A stretch of DNA of 64,000 nt from Rhizobium sp. P38BS-XIX (lineage in GTDB: Bacteria > Pseudomonadota > Alphaproteobacteria > Rhizobiales > Rhizobiaceae): NCBI RefSeq assembly GCF_012641435.1, contig NZ_JABAIJ010000001.1, positions 1,488,001 through 1,552,000 on the forward strand, written 5' to 3'. Of this stretch, positions 1 to 8,171 are shown one piece after another (the first letter of the stretch is position 1; each line of letters begins with the position of its first letter). The notes under the pieces were generated by a model. It made no database searches and was not told where the DNA came from. It saw nothing but the letters and a program-made list of their open reading frames with translations. A program made the position numbers and the translations under genes.

Positions 1-2467
1 CTGCATAGGCCGCGAGTTTGGCGGCGCTCACAGAGCCATCAGCAAGCTTACTTGCGTCTACGGCAAGCGCTGCCAGCTTCGTGTTCGTAATCGCGTTGTC
101 GGCAATTTGAGCGCTGTTCAAAGTGCCATTAACGTCGCCCGCCGCGATCGCCGCTGTCCACGCGCCATTGTGGTAGCGATAAAGCTTGCCATCCGCCGTC
201 AAGAACACTTGTCGGCCTTCAACGTTACCCGTCGTTGGCAAAGCAGAAACGACTTCGACGGCCTTGATGCTGCTAGCTAGCGCTGTCGCATCGACCGCTC
301 CCTGAGCAAGCTTGGCAGCCGTAACCGAGGCGTCCGCCAGCTTTGTCGAAATCACCGCACCAGATGCCAGCACGTCGGCAGTAACGGCGGCCACCTGAAG
401 CTTGGCAGTCGAGACCGCCTGATCGGCCAGTTTCAGGTTCGAAACGGCCTGATCCATGATCTTTGCAGCTGAAACGGCCGCATCGGCGATCTTGGATTGA
501 ATGATCGCGCCGTCGAGAACGTCGGCAGCTTGAATGAGGACATTTGGTGTCTTGACGGCCAACCAGGCCGACCAGTCCGTCGCCCGGTTTGACTTCGGTA
601 AATACCGCCCGCGTGCTTCGTACTCAGTGTTGGAAAGCGTCCATTGGCCAGAAATCAGCCATGAGTAAGGTGAGGCATAGGGATTGCTGTCGCTATCGAA
701 AACGATGTCGGCGGTTTCCTTGAGGCGCACCTGCACCCACACGCCAGTGACATCGTCGAGATCCGGCGCGCAGCTGATCTTGATCGCCGGACGACGATCG
801 ATGCCACCCGCATCCTTGATCGTCGCGGGCTCCACGGTCCAGCCGATCATCGGCTGTGACGGCGGCGTGATCGGGCCGAGCCAGCCGATGGCGGTCGGCA
901 GTTGCAGACCTGGATGCCAGTCGTAGTCAGCCGGGTCGACTTCCTTCAGTGTGACGACGATCAGGAAATTCGGCTGCGGTTCGACTTTTACGACAAGGAA
1001 TTTCTTCTCGCTGTAACCGTTGCGGTCCGACGACCAGGAAACGACGTCGTTCGGCTCCAGGGGATAGGCGTCGGGCGGCAATGAAACCTGATGAACGCGA
1101 AAGCGTCGATAATCCTGGATCATAGCCAAGCCAACGCGCTGCACCTGATTGGCAAACGGCACGGCAAGCAATTGCACTTGCGCCGGCAAACGCCGGTTGC
1201 CATCCTGAGCCTCCAGATCGGCATTGTAGCGGCCGGGGGCATCCTTCGTTGCCCACTTTTCTCCGGGTTCCGGATAAGTCGCTTCGATGGCGTTGTAAGT
1301 TGCGGAAAGCGAAGGAAACGGCTGGAAATCCTGCTCTTCCGTGACGACAATATCGTCGTCCGTGAATGAATAGACCGCGCCGCCTGGCATACCCACGAGC
1401 ATCTTGAAAACACCGCCGACTTCGGCGATGCGGCCATTGCAGCCTTTCAGCAATTCGGAAATTGCGTCGAGCGGTTCCTGATCGCACTGAACATCATAGC
1501 CCGCACGAAAGGCTGGCTCGCTGCTGCCGTCGTCAAGCTGGACGGAAGCATCACAGGCATTGGCTGCGGCCATCCAGTTTGCTGCCGGCAGGCAGAAGGC
1601 GCCGATGTTTTGACCGCCATAGACCCACTCCGTCCCATAATAGACACCGCGAGCGAGATTGTACGCCATCACAGCAGGATTGCTGCTCGGCTCCCAGCTC
1701 GAAGGATCCGCCCAGCGATGTGCGCCATTGCCGCCGACTGAAGAATCCTTGCGAACGTCGTAAAGCGGCAGCGGATGTGGCTCGAAAAGACCGGAAGGCA
1801 CGCCCTTGAAGAGATCGGTGTTGTAGCGCGACGTCAAAATGACGACCTGGCACCCGCGGCCGATCATCGTCGATTTCCAGGGCCGTTCGGCGTGAGTGCC
1901 GAACTTCGCGGTCAAGAAGGCATCGGGGCTCGTTTGCGTGCCGTCGAGGAACTTGATCCAGAGATAGTCCTTGTTCTTGACGCGATATTGCAGCACCGGG
2001 AAGCCGCGCCCGTCCGGATGCGGTTGATCCCAGAGCACACCGACCTTCTGGTCGTCGATCCAGACACTGGTCAGCCCGCGTTCGCCGGCTCGGTTCGGCA
2101 GGCTGCCGATTTCGATAACATCGGTGAAATAGGCATTCGGTGTCTTGCCGTCGTCCCCCCAGGTGCCGGCATACTTGCGCTTGCCGGCAGTCGCGTAGCT
2201 GCCGATGATGAAGGACATCGCATGGTCGTCCCCCATGCTGATCTCGAGCTTGGTCCCGTCCGGCTGCGGCTGATCCTTTTTCGCCAGAGCCTTTTCGATC
2301 AGTGACAGGCCTATATTGAGCGCGACAGTCAGAAACAATTTGCCGATAGCACCAATCGGCAGAAGTTGGGCAATAGCGCCGATCGCGGCAACAAGAGGGG
2401 CAGCATGCGCCGCATCCGCCATCAGCCAGAAGCTGAGGACGTTCAGAAGCAGGATAAGATATTTCAT
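1..2467 (-). CDS. Phage tail tip / host-specificity (J-like) protein with fibre repeats, partial
   Basis: One uninterrupted minus-strand frame runs from an ATG at 2467 to the left edge: 822 codons and still open, so the 3' end is missing. The N-terminus (MKYLILLLNVLSFWLMADAA) is hydrophobic. The middle resembles the tail-tip proteins of lambda-like phages that carry host specificity. From roughly residue 640 on, short repeats of the form AV(S/T)xAKLAD recur, typical of trimeric phage fibre shafts, broken by an insert of about 50 residues (VFLTADGKLYRYHNGAW). It is last in the visible tail operon, after three small tail-tip genes, with a GAGG ribosome site upstream. The role in receptor recognition is inferred from position and repeats. 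Several apparent ORFs inside it on both strands are shadows. Confidence 0.85.
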   Translation of the reverse strand, partial: MKYLILLLNVLSFWLMADAAHAAPLVAAIGAIAQLLPIGAIGKLFLTVALNIGLSLIEKALAKKDQPQPDGTKLEISMGDDHAMSFIIGSYATAGKRKYAGTWGDDGKTPNAYFTDVIEIGSLPNRAGERGLTSVWIDDQKVGVLWDQPHPDGRGFPVLQYRVKNKDYLWIKFLDGTQTSPDAFLTAKFGTHAERPWKSTMIGRGCQVVILTSRYNTDLFKGVPSGLFEPHPLPLYDVRKDSSVGGNGAHRWADPSSWEPSSNPAVMAYNLARGVYYGTEWVYGGQNIGAFCLPAANWMAAANACDASVQLDDGSSEPAFRAGYDVQCDQEPLDAISELLKGCNGRIAEVGGVFKMLVGMPGGAVYSFTDDDIVVTEEQDFQPFPSLSATYNAIEATYPEPGEKWATKDAPGRYNADLEAQDGNRRLPAQVQLLAVPFANQVQRVGLAMIQDYRRFRVHQVSLPPDAYPLEPNDVVSWSSDRNGYSEKKFLVVKVEPQPNFLIVVTLKEVDPADYDWHPGLQLPTAIGWLGPITPPSQPMIGWTVEPATIKDAGGIDRRPAIKISCAPDLDDVTGVWVQVRLKETADIVFDSDSNPYASPYSWLISGQWTLSNTEYEARGRYLPKSNRATDWSAWLAVKTPNVLIQAADVLDGAIIQSKIADAAVSAAKIMDQAVSNLKLADQAVSTAKLQVAAVTADVLASGAVISTKLADASVTAAKLAQGAVDATALASSIKAVEVVSALPTTGNVEGRQVFLTADGKLYRYHNGAWTAAIAAGDVNGTLNSAQIADNAITNTKLAALAVDASKLADGSVSAAKLAAYA

Positions 2468-2567
2468 GGATCGGACGACCTCGATTGGCGCATGGAAAAG
2501 GGCCGTCGCAGGCAAGGCTGCGCCGACTAGTCACCGGCCGGAGATAAAATTGGGGTCGAAAGGCTGG

Positions 2568-2996
2568 CTAGCCGACCTTGAAGGCCCGCTTGGCGTCGAG
2601 CAGGTCGACGGTGCCGAGCCCGGTCTCGCGCAGCACGAAGATGCGTTCGCCATTGACGACGCCGAGCGCGTAGCCGAAGGGGCCTTCATGCGGGACGGCG
2701 GCGATATCGCCGATGCCGGCTTCGCTCGGATGAATCTCGGGCAACATGCTGGCGACGAGATCGGCGAGATTGTCGAAGCCCGCCGCCTTCATCGTCTTCA
2801 GCGCGCCGGCTGCGGTCGAGTATTCGCCGCGAAACTGGGCGGCGCAATCGACGCCGGTGATCGCCAGCACCAGATTGCCGGCGAGCCCCGGCCCGCAATC
2901 ATGGCTGCCCCAGGCAAAGGGCGTCCGCTTCAGCCGATCGATCTCGGCGACGAAGCGGGCGCGCCAGTTCTTGACCCTGATGAGATCGCTGTTCAT
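2568..2996 (-). CDS. Phage tail-tip associated protein, DUF6950-like
   Basis: A 142-residue protein. The start at 2996 is chosen because its ATG overlaps the TGA of the upstream tail gene as ATGA, the usual sign of translational coupling; an in-frame alternative start 24 bases upstream would lie inside the neighbour. The sequence has an early FAWGSHDCG stretch, reminiscent of the Cys of NlpC/P60-like peptidases that siphophages often encode just before the tip protein, and a later VPHEGPFGYALGVVNG segment. I place it near the DUF6950 family from memory. A role in cell-wall penetration or tail-tip assembly is inference from position; the catalytic triad is not demonstrated. Confidence 0.75.
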   Translation of the reverse strand: MNSDLIRVKNWRARFVAEIDRLKRTPFAWGSHDCGPGLAGNLVLAITGVDCAAQFRGEYSTAAGALKTMKAAGFDNLADLVASMLPEIHPSEAGIGDIAAVPHEGPFGYALGVVNGERIFVLRETGLGTVDLLDAKRAFKVG

Positions 2997-3613
2997 TTCT
3001 GCCCCCAGGGGATCTGCCAATTGGCGACGGTGCTGGAATAGAGGCCGAATTCATCGCCGCTGCGGCGCTTCTGGCCTTCATAGGAGGATTTGGCCGGGTT
3101 GGTACGCTCCAGCATGGCGATGGCGGCGGAGATGGCGGAGATCTCGATGTCGCCATCCTGCCCCACGGCCGGCGTCTTCACCGGCGCGCCATCGGCAACG
3201 CCGAGAAAGGCGATTTCCGGCGCCGCACTCGGCAGGCGCGTGCCTGTATCGAACGACATGTCATGGATTTCTATCGGCGCCAGCCGCAGATCGTAGCCGC
3301 GCACGAGCTGCTGCACGGCGGGCGCGATCTGGCCGATGGTGATGGTTACGGTCTGGATCGTCAGATCCGCCGTGCGCGGGATCGGGCTCACCTGCAAATT
3401 GAGGCCGCCATAATAGGTCCGCGGCTCCGGCAGACCGGTGACGCCGGAGGTAACGGTAATGTTGATGTCGTCATCGCCGGTCCACAGCCCGATCGAGGCC
3501 GGCGCGCCGGTGGCGAGATCCTTGCCGGTGATCCAGACGAAACGACGGGGCACGAGCCCCTTGTCGCGCGCGCCGGTCAGCGCCGCGAAGAAAGCGGAGG
3601 TGATGTTCTTCAT
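2993..3613 (-). CDS. Phage tail-tip structural protein, uncharacterised
   Basis: A 206-residue protein starting MKNITSAFFAALTGARDK, three bases after the stop of the preceding tail gene and overlapping the next gene by ATGA. It corresponds in position to the tip/distal-tail proteins between tape measure and host-specificity protein in lambda-like and GTA-like tails (the DUF2163-type slot). Sequence features are beta-rich: GLWTGDDDINITVTSGVTG, then a middle region naming no catalytic motif. The family assignment is by context rather than by a motif I can point to. Expected role: a hub or baseplate component at the tail tip. Confidence 0.75.
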   Translation of the reverse strand: MKNITSAFFAALTGARDKGLVPRRFVWITGKDLATGAPASIGLWTGDDDINITVTSGVTGLPEPRTYYGGLNLQVSPIPRTADLTIQTVTITIGQIAPAVQQLVRGYDLRLAPIEIHDMSFDTGTRLPSAAPEIAFLGVADGAPVKTPAVGQDGDIEISAISAAIAMLERTNPAKSSYEGQKRRSGDEFGLYSSTVANWQIPWGQK

Positions 3614-3616
3614 CGT

Positions 3617-4261
3617 CTATTTCTTCTGGATGATCTTGAAGGTAGCGCCCGTGGTGATCGGGCCGCTCGCGGTGCCGGGATTGTGGCTGCCCGGCATGAC
3701 CAGGCATTTGCAGGGCGGCAGCAGCAGCGTCACGCCGAGACCGGCGGCAAAGCCCGCCGGCAGATGCGGGAAGACGCCGAAGACGGGCGTGATGCCCTGC
3801 CCGCTGGCATCAACCGTTTCCGAGACTTCGAGAAAGGCGTAGCGGCCGCCATAGCCGACCTGCATCTTGTCGCCGACGGTCAGCCTATAACCAGCCGGCA
3901 ACCCCTTGAGGCTGAGCGAGGCGTTATCGCCCCCGAGCGCCGCGACGCTGACCGCGGCGCTCCCGAGCTTCGTCCCGTCGGGGTCGGCCTGAGGATATTT
4001 CGACAGCGGATCATAAAGAAAAAGCGCCTCCTGGGCGCCGTGTAGCTTGCGGATGCGGGCGGCGATCTGTTTCGCCTCCGCATTGTACATGTCGGCCAGC
4101 GTCACCGTGCCGGTCCAGAGCGGCGGCGCCAGCTCCGCCTGCCAGACCCGGCCATCGCCGGAGCCGGAAAGCTCGTCGTTGCGCTGAATGTCCCAGACGA
4201 TGCTGGAGATCTTCAGAAGATCGGCAAAGGCCGGCAGGCTGTAGGGATAGGAAACGGCCAT
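3617..4261 (-). CDS. Phage distal tail-type protein, uncharacterised
   Basis: A 214-residue protein beginning MAVSYPYSLPAFADLLKIS. Its ATG overlaps the tape-measure stop codon as TGATG, so it is probably translated by coupling. The sequence contains WDIQRNDELSGSGDGRVW and a proline-rich LLLPPCKC segment, with no enzyme motif. By synteny it sits directly after the tape measure, where siphophages place the distal tail protein. That role is an inference from position; the protein itself is not one I recognise from a named family. Confidence 0.75.
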   Translation of the reverse strand: MAVSYPYSLPAFADLLKISSIVWDIQRNDELSGSGDGRVWQAELAPPLWTGTVTLADMYNAEAKQIAARIRKLHGAQEALFLYDPLSKYPQADPDGTKLGSAAVSVAALGGDNASLSLKGLPAGYRLTVGDKMQVGYGGRYAFLEVSETVDASGQGITPVFGVFPHLPAGFAAGLGVTLLLPPCKCLVMPGSHNPGTASGPITTGATFKIIQKK

Positions 4262-6627
4262 CAGCGCCTCCGGGGATTGCGGTTGATCTGCGCGACGCGA
4301 TCGGGAAGCTGCTGATTGAAATCATTCAGCCCCTGCCGCGTCGAACTCTGCGCTTCCGATTGCGCGACATTCTTCACATAGGCCTTGAGATTGCCGTCCT
4401 CATCGACGGAAACGCCGACCGTGACATGCACGCCGGAAGCGGAGCCGGAGGCATCGTTCTGGTTATCGGCCCGGAGGCGACGGACGGGAACGGCAGCATC
4501 CGGCTGCGCCCGCAACAATTGCGGCCCGCCCTCGCCGACCACGCCGCCATCGGCATAGCCACGCCGCCCAAGCCGCATCGCCTCGACGACGCCGACGCCG
4601 CCCGCCCGGGCGATATCCCTCTGGCTCCAGACGACCTCGCCGGCATGTACCAAACCCGCCGGATCATAGACGCCCCCAGGGCCAGTATAGCCGCCATCGG
4701 CCCATCCGGCGGATAGAGCACTGAAGGGATCGAAGCCGGAGGTGGGTACGGCTGCATTCGAGCCGATGTTGAAACCACCGCCGCCGCCAAATCCGAGCAA
4801 GTTTGAGAAGAAGCCGCCAATACCGCCGCCGCCTGCTGCACTGTTGACCTTGAACAGGCTATTGAGCACATCGTTCAGCAAAGTATCGGAAATCTTCGTA
4901 AGCACGCTTACTGCAGCTTTTCCAAAGGACTTCCAAAATCCTTCACCATTGCGCAAGCTCGTCATCAGCGTAGAAGCGAAATCACCGACGAGCTGGCGCG
5001 CATATTTCAATTGCTCATTCGTTCGCACTATCTCCGCGCTTTTGGAATCCATCTCAACGGGCAGACCACGATCTTTAAGCGTCTTTGCAACAGTCTGGTC
5101 GATGGTCGAACGGCCGATTTGAGCGCGTTCGAACGCCATATCATCAACCAGCTTCTTCTGTGCATTTGCAAGCTGTTCATTGGCGGCCGCTTGTTCTTTC
5201 GTCTTTTGGGTCAATTGTGGCATCTGCTGCAGACGTGCGGCGCAGCTCTTTTGGAGATTGTCTTGGCTTTGCGTTAGCTTGACAACCTTCGTTTTCTCTT
5301 CCTCGGTCGCAGCCGCAGCTTTAGCGGAAGTCTGTATCCCAACCTTCGCTTGCTCCGTGTTTACTTTGGAGGATTTCGTAAGAGCATCAGTAGCTTGCTG
5401 TATGCCTTGCAGTTCATCCTTTTGGCTGTTTTGAACACCAAAGCTACCGACAAGGGACTGTTTTGATGTCGTATCAATCGCGAGCGGGCTAACACGAGAG
5501 AAAGCGGCGATATTTGGAAGGAGCATATTCGCGCTAGGCCCGGCCTGGGTGAAAATGGCCTGCTTTGCTGGATCGACGGCGACGCTCTGAGGTCTATTAG
5601 ACAGTTCATGTTGCGCTTTCAAACCATTCGCAACAGTCAAGTCCTGTATGATTGATCCGAGAGCACCTTTGAAATTCTTGGAAAACTCAGCAAGTTCAGG
5701 ATTATCAGGCATTTGTGCCGCCGTCTTTGACAAAATTTTATCAAGGTTCAGCGCATCTGCTATTTGGGCAGTCCCCGCTTTAAGCTTATCATTGAAGTCA
5801 AAATAGCTATGTGCCAGCTCAAAAAACGGACTGTCAGCCCTGCCTTCAAAAAAAGAAAGGGATGCATCAAACCCATTCGCGGCATTTTCAAGCTTGCCAA
5901 GAGCTTGACTAAATGTGCGGTCCGCATTCTCACGAAATAGAACAGTTTGATTCAGAAGCTCCTCTCTTTGGATCTTCTCCGCCGCATTTATAGCGACCGC
6001 CGGATTGCTTTTTTGCCCCGGCAAGGATTGCATTTCCCTCGCGCTCTGAGCGTCTAACCTGATGTGCGCCGCTGACTTTTCACGCATTGCGGCCGGACCA
6101 AAGGACTCTATCAAATTTCCGATCGCATCGGCGGTTGGCCCGGCAAAAACAACACTGCCAACTACACTTTTCACCCCGAAGCTCAGAGTGTTCAGAAGAA
6201 TATCTTTTATGCCTTTACCGGTATCGTTGGCGAAATCAGCCCGATGTGCCAGAAAATAGTCATAGTCCTTGTCCCCCGTAGGTTGCGAGTTTGCCGAAGC
6301 GGCGACTGCGCCGTGGGTATCCGCCATAGAAGCATGCGACAAGCGCGTGCCATTATTGGGCTGCGCTTCAAGGACCACCAGCCCTCCCCTCAACTTATCC
6401 TTAGCGAGAGCGTAACTGGTTCCAAACTTTAGCACATTTGCGGCAGCCTTATCGACGATTCCACCAGTCGTCTTCACCTCGCCATTCATGGTCTTGAACG
6501 CGCGTGATGTTGCGCCCGAGCTATTTGTCACACGCCCCATCGCTGCAACAAAACCATCAACGTCACCAGTCGCCTTCCGTACATTCGAGCTGTCAACGGA
6601 AATACTAAGAGTTGCAGCATCAGCCAC
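4261..6627 (-). CDS. Phage tail tape measure protein
   Basis: A protein of 788 residues that sets tail length. I start it at a GTG (6627), preceded by AAAGG at good spacing and giving VADAATLSISVDSSN, the usual opening of such proteins; an ATG at 6669 would add 14 residues. The central part is Ala/Gln/Lys-rich and coiled-coil-like. The C-terminal third has the Gly-rich stretch GGGIGGFFSNLLGFGGGGGF and a YADGGYTGPGG-like segment, typical of lambda-family tape-measure C-termini. Bases about 4900-6600 look visibly poorer in GC than both flanks, which suggests a mosaic N-terminal half. Upstream lies the plus-strand moron cassette that separates it from the chaperone genes. Confidence 0.88.
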   Translation of the reverse strand: MADAATLSISVDSSNVRKATGDVDGFVAAMGRVTNSSGATSRAFKTMNGEVKTTGGIVDKAAANVLKFGTSYALAKDKLRGGLVVLEAQPNNGTRLSHASMADTHGAVAASANSQPTGDKDYDYFLAHRADFANDTGKGIKDILLNTLSFGVKSVVGSVVFAGPTADAIGNLIESFGPAAMREKSAAHIRLDAQSAREMQSLPGQKSNPAVAINAAEKIQREELLNQTVLFRENADRTFSQALGKLENAANGFDASLSFFEGRADSPFFELAHSYFDFNDKLKAGTAQIADALNLDKILSKTAAQMPDNPELAEFSKNFKGALGSIIQDLTVANGLKAQHELSNRPQSVAVDPAKQAIFTQAGPSANMLLPNIAAFSRVSPLAIDTTSKQSLVGSFGVQNSQKDELQGIQQATDALTKSSKVNTEQAKVGIQTSAKAAAATEEEKTKVVKLTQSQDNLQKSCAARLQQMPQLTQKTKEQAAANEQLANAQKKLVDDMAFERAQIGRSTIDQTVAKTLKDRGLPVEMDSKSAEIVRTNEQLKYARQLVGDFASTLMTSLRNGEGFWKSFGKAAVSVLTKISDTLLNDVLNSLFKVNSAAGGGGIGGFFSNLLGFGGGGGFNIGSNAAVPTSGFDPFSALSAGWADGGYTGPGGVYDPAGLVHAGEVVWSQRDIARAGGVGVVEAMRLGRRGYADGGVVGEGGPQLLRAQPDAAVPVRRLRADNQNDASGSASGVHVTVGVSVDEDGNLKAYVKNVAQSEAQSSTRQGLNDFNQQLPDRVAQINRNPRRR

Positions 6628-6681
6628 TAGCGTACCTTTCGAATAGATGGCAGAAATCACCCAGCGCATTCGGGGGATTTC

Positions 6682-7221
6682 ATGAAGTTGTTTTCAAATG
6701 TTGTGATCACGGCGTTTCCGTTGCTGTTGCTAAGCAGTTGTGGCGCCTTCGACCCGCCTATTGTGACGGCTTGTGAGGAAAATCTGAAGCCGGAACTCGT
6801 GGCACCGTCAAGCTATGAGCGTAATAGGTTCATCCCCGGAGAGAGGCCCGCCACCAGAGCCGAATTCGATGAGGAATTACGACATCCCGATCTGAAAAAA
6901 TTCTACCTGAAGAAGTTTGATGCGGGAGCGCTGAAGCCAGTAATTTATACCGGAATCCTGAACTTCAGCGCGTTGAATAGGAATGCTGATCGCGTCACGA
7001 CAACGGTTACTTGTCGATACTTCTCCACCGACGGCCGCACGTCCCAAATTGCGATTTGGTCGGTCGTCCCGTTGCCTGTCGATGTCTCCGCATTTTCTCA
7101 GATAATACGAGACATCACCAACGATCCGCCCCCGACACCGGAAGAAGAGTTGAGATACTCAAAGCCAATCGCCCCTTATGCTGGTCGGATTCGCGATACG
7201 CTTAGACGGCTCTTAGGATGA
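6682..7221 (+). CDS. Putative prophage-encoded lipoprotein (moron)
   Basis: A 179-residue protein on the strand opposite the phage late genes. The N-terminus MKLFSNVVITAFPLLLLSSC has a charged start, a hydrophobic stretch and a lipobox ending LLSSC, so it is probably cut by signal peptidase II and acylated at the Cys. The rest is soluble with no motif I recognise. It begins 13 bases from the upstream edge of the tape-measure ORF and ends overlapping an ORF whose nominal start lies at 7218. Together with two exported proteins downstream it forms a cassette inserted between tail genes, a common place for lysogenic-conversion cargo. Function unknown; envelope location is inferred. Confidence 0.75.
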   Translation: MKLFSNVVITAFPLLLLSSCGAFDPPIVTACEENLKPELVAPSSYERNRFIPGERPATRAEFDEELRHPDLKKFYLKKFDAGALKPVIYTGILNFSALNRNADRVTTTVTCRYFSTDGRTSQIAIWSVVPLPVDVSAFSQIIRDITNDPPPTPEEELRYSKPIAPYAGRIRDTLRRLLG

Positions 7222-7307
7222 ACATCAATATCAGAGCTTGTTTTTATCAACCTATGGAGGCAATATGCATCGACTATTTTCGCAACTTTTGTATGTGTAG
7301 TGACATG

Positions 7308-7628
7308 ACTATGGGGCTAAAACTACTTCTGACTGCATTCTTCTCGTGCACAATCATCACCCAAGCCTTGGCTGACGATCAGCAAAAGCGTGTTCAATTG
7401 GTCGGTCGGGTTATCGATAATGTGCACGTGAGCTTCATGATTGCTTATCAATGCCGCGATGCTCTTGGCACCACATATTACAATGCAATTCGGACGTATG
7501 CCGAGAAAGCCCTCCAGAAAATCGGCTCGTCACCGGAAGTAGCGACACAGCGATTGAACAAGCTAGAAAAATCTTTCGAAAGCGACAAGAAACTCGGTCG
7601 GAAGGAGGGGCTCGAAGGATGCGTGTGA
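7308..7628 (+). CDS. Small exported protein, paralogue of the next gene (moron)
   Basis: About 106 residues if begun at the ATG near 7308, which gives a clear Sec signal (MGLKLLLTAFFSCTIITQALA, cleaved after ALA). The open frame extends back to 7218, but that portion is not signal-like and probably untranslated. The mature part carries AYQCRDALGTTYYNAIR, then IG, A, LNKLEKSFES. The same spaced pattern (AYxCRDxxG, Y, IG, LNxLEKxxxS) recurs in the gene at 7770, so the two are related by duplication. Cysteines in CRD and at the C-terminal end may form a disulphide. Function unknown; periplasmic location inferred. Confidence 0.65.
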   Translation, partial: TMGLKLLLTAFFSCTIITQALADDQQKRVQLVGRVIDNVHVSFMIAYQCRDALGTTYYNAIRTYAEKALQKIGSSPEVATQRLNKLEKSFESDKKLGRKEGLEGCV

Positions 7629-7769
7629 AATATCGCAACCGTAAACCACAACCTTCAAACGGCACAAAAAAACTATATCGATTTTGCGTACCCGGAAAAT
7701 CGATAGGCCTGCGACTAAGCACATTGGCTGCCTATTTTAAGGCGAGAATAAATCGAAATAGGAGGTTTG

Positions 7770-8099
7770 ATGAAGCTGCCCTCAGGCATCATCACATTGC
7801 TGGCTGCGTTGTTTTTTACCAGCGCAAATGCGACGGCCGAAAATAATCACAATACGAACGCTTCGTCACGCAGAATCGTCGACCAATCTTTACACAAACT
7901 GACCATAGCTTACGCATGCCGTGACGTATTCGGAGCCGACCTTTATCCCTTGGTCCGCGAGGAGGAGAAATCCAAATTGAAAGCGATCGGTGCTCCCTCT
8001 AAGGCCATTGCCGATATGCTAAACAATCTGGAGAAGATTCTTCAATCAACAGATGCAATCGGGAGGATTGACTCTGACGAATGCTTTACAGGACGATAA
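7770..8099 (+). CDS. Small exported protein, paralogue of the preceding gene (moron)
   Basis: A 109-residue protein starting at the ATG at 7770, placed by a strong AGGAGG site seven bases or so upstream. MKLPSGIITLLAALFFTSAN reads as a Sec signal peptide, probably cut near ATA. The mature protein carries AYACRDVFGADLYPLVR and MLNNLEKILQS, matching its upstream neighbour at the conserved positions, and ends with a second Cys (DECFTG). The 140 bases between the two paralogues hold no gene. I recognise no family. Being a tandem pair of exported proteins inside a tail operon on the opposite strand suggests lysogen-expressed cargo acting in the periplasm. Confidence 0.75.
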   Translation: MKLPSGIITLLAALFFTSANATAENNHNTNASSRRIVDQSLHKLTIAYACRDVFGADLYPLVREEEKSKLKAIGAPSKAIADMLNNLEKILQSTDAIGRIDSDECFTGR

Positions 8100-8171
8100 A
8101 GGGATCGAAACTGTTAGTTTTCGGGTGTTTTCCGGTGGTATTTTGCACATACGGTTAAGTACGCGAGATAG

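Noticed and set aside
927..2534. Minus-strand frames of 186 and 327 codons at the left end
   Set aside because: They are out of frame with the tail-tip protein, which is open through the whole 2467 bases to the window edge and makes sense as protein.
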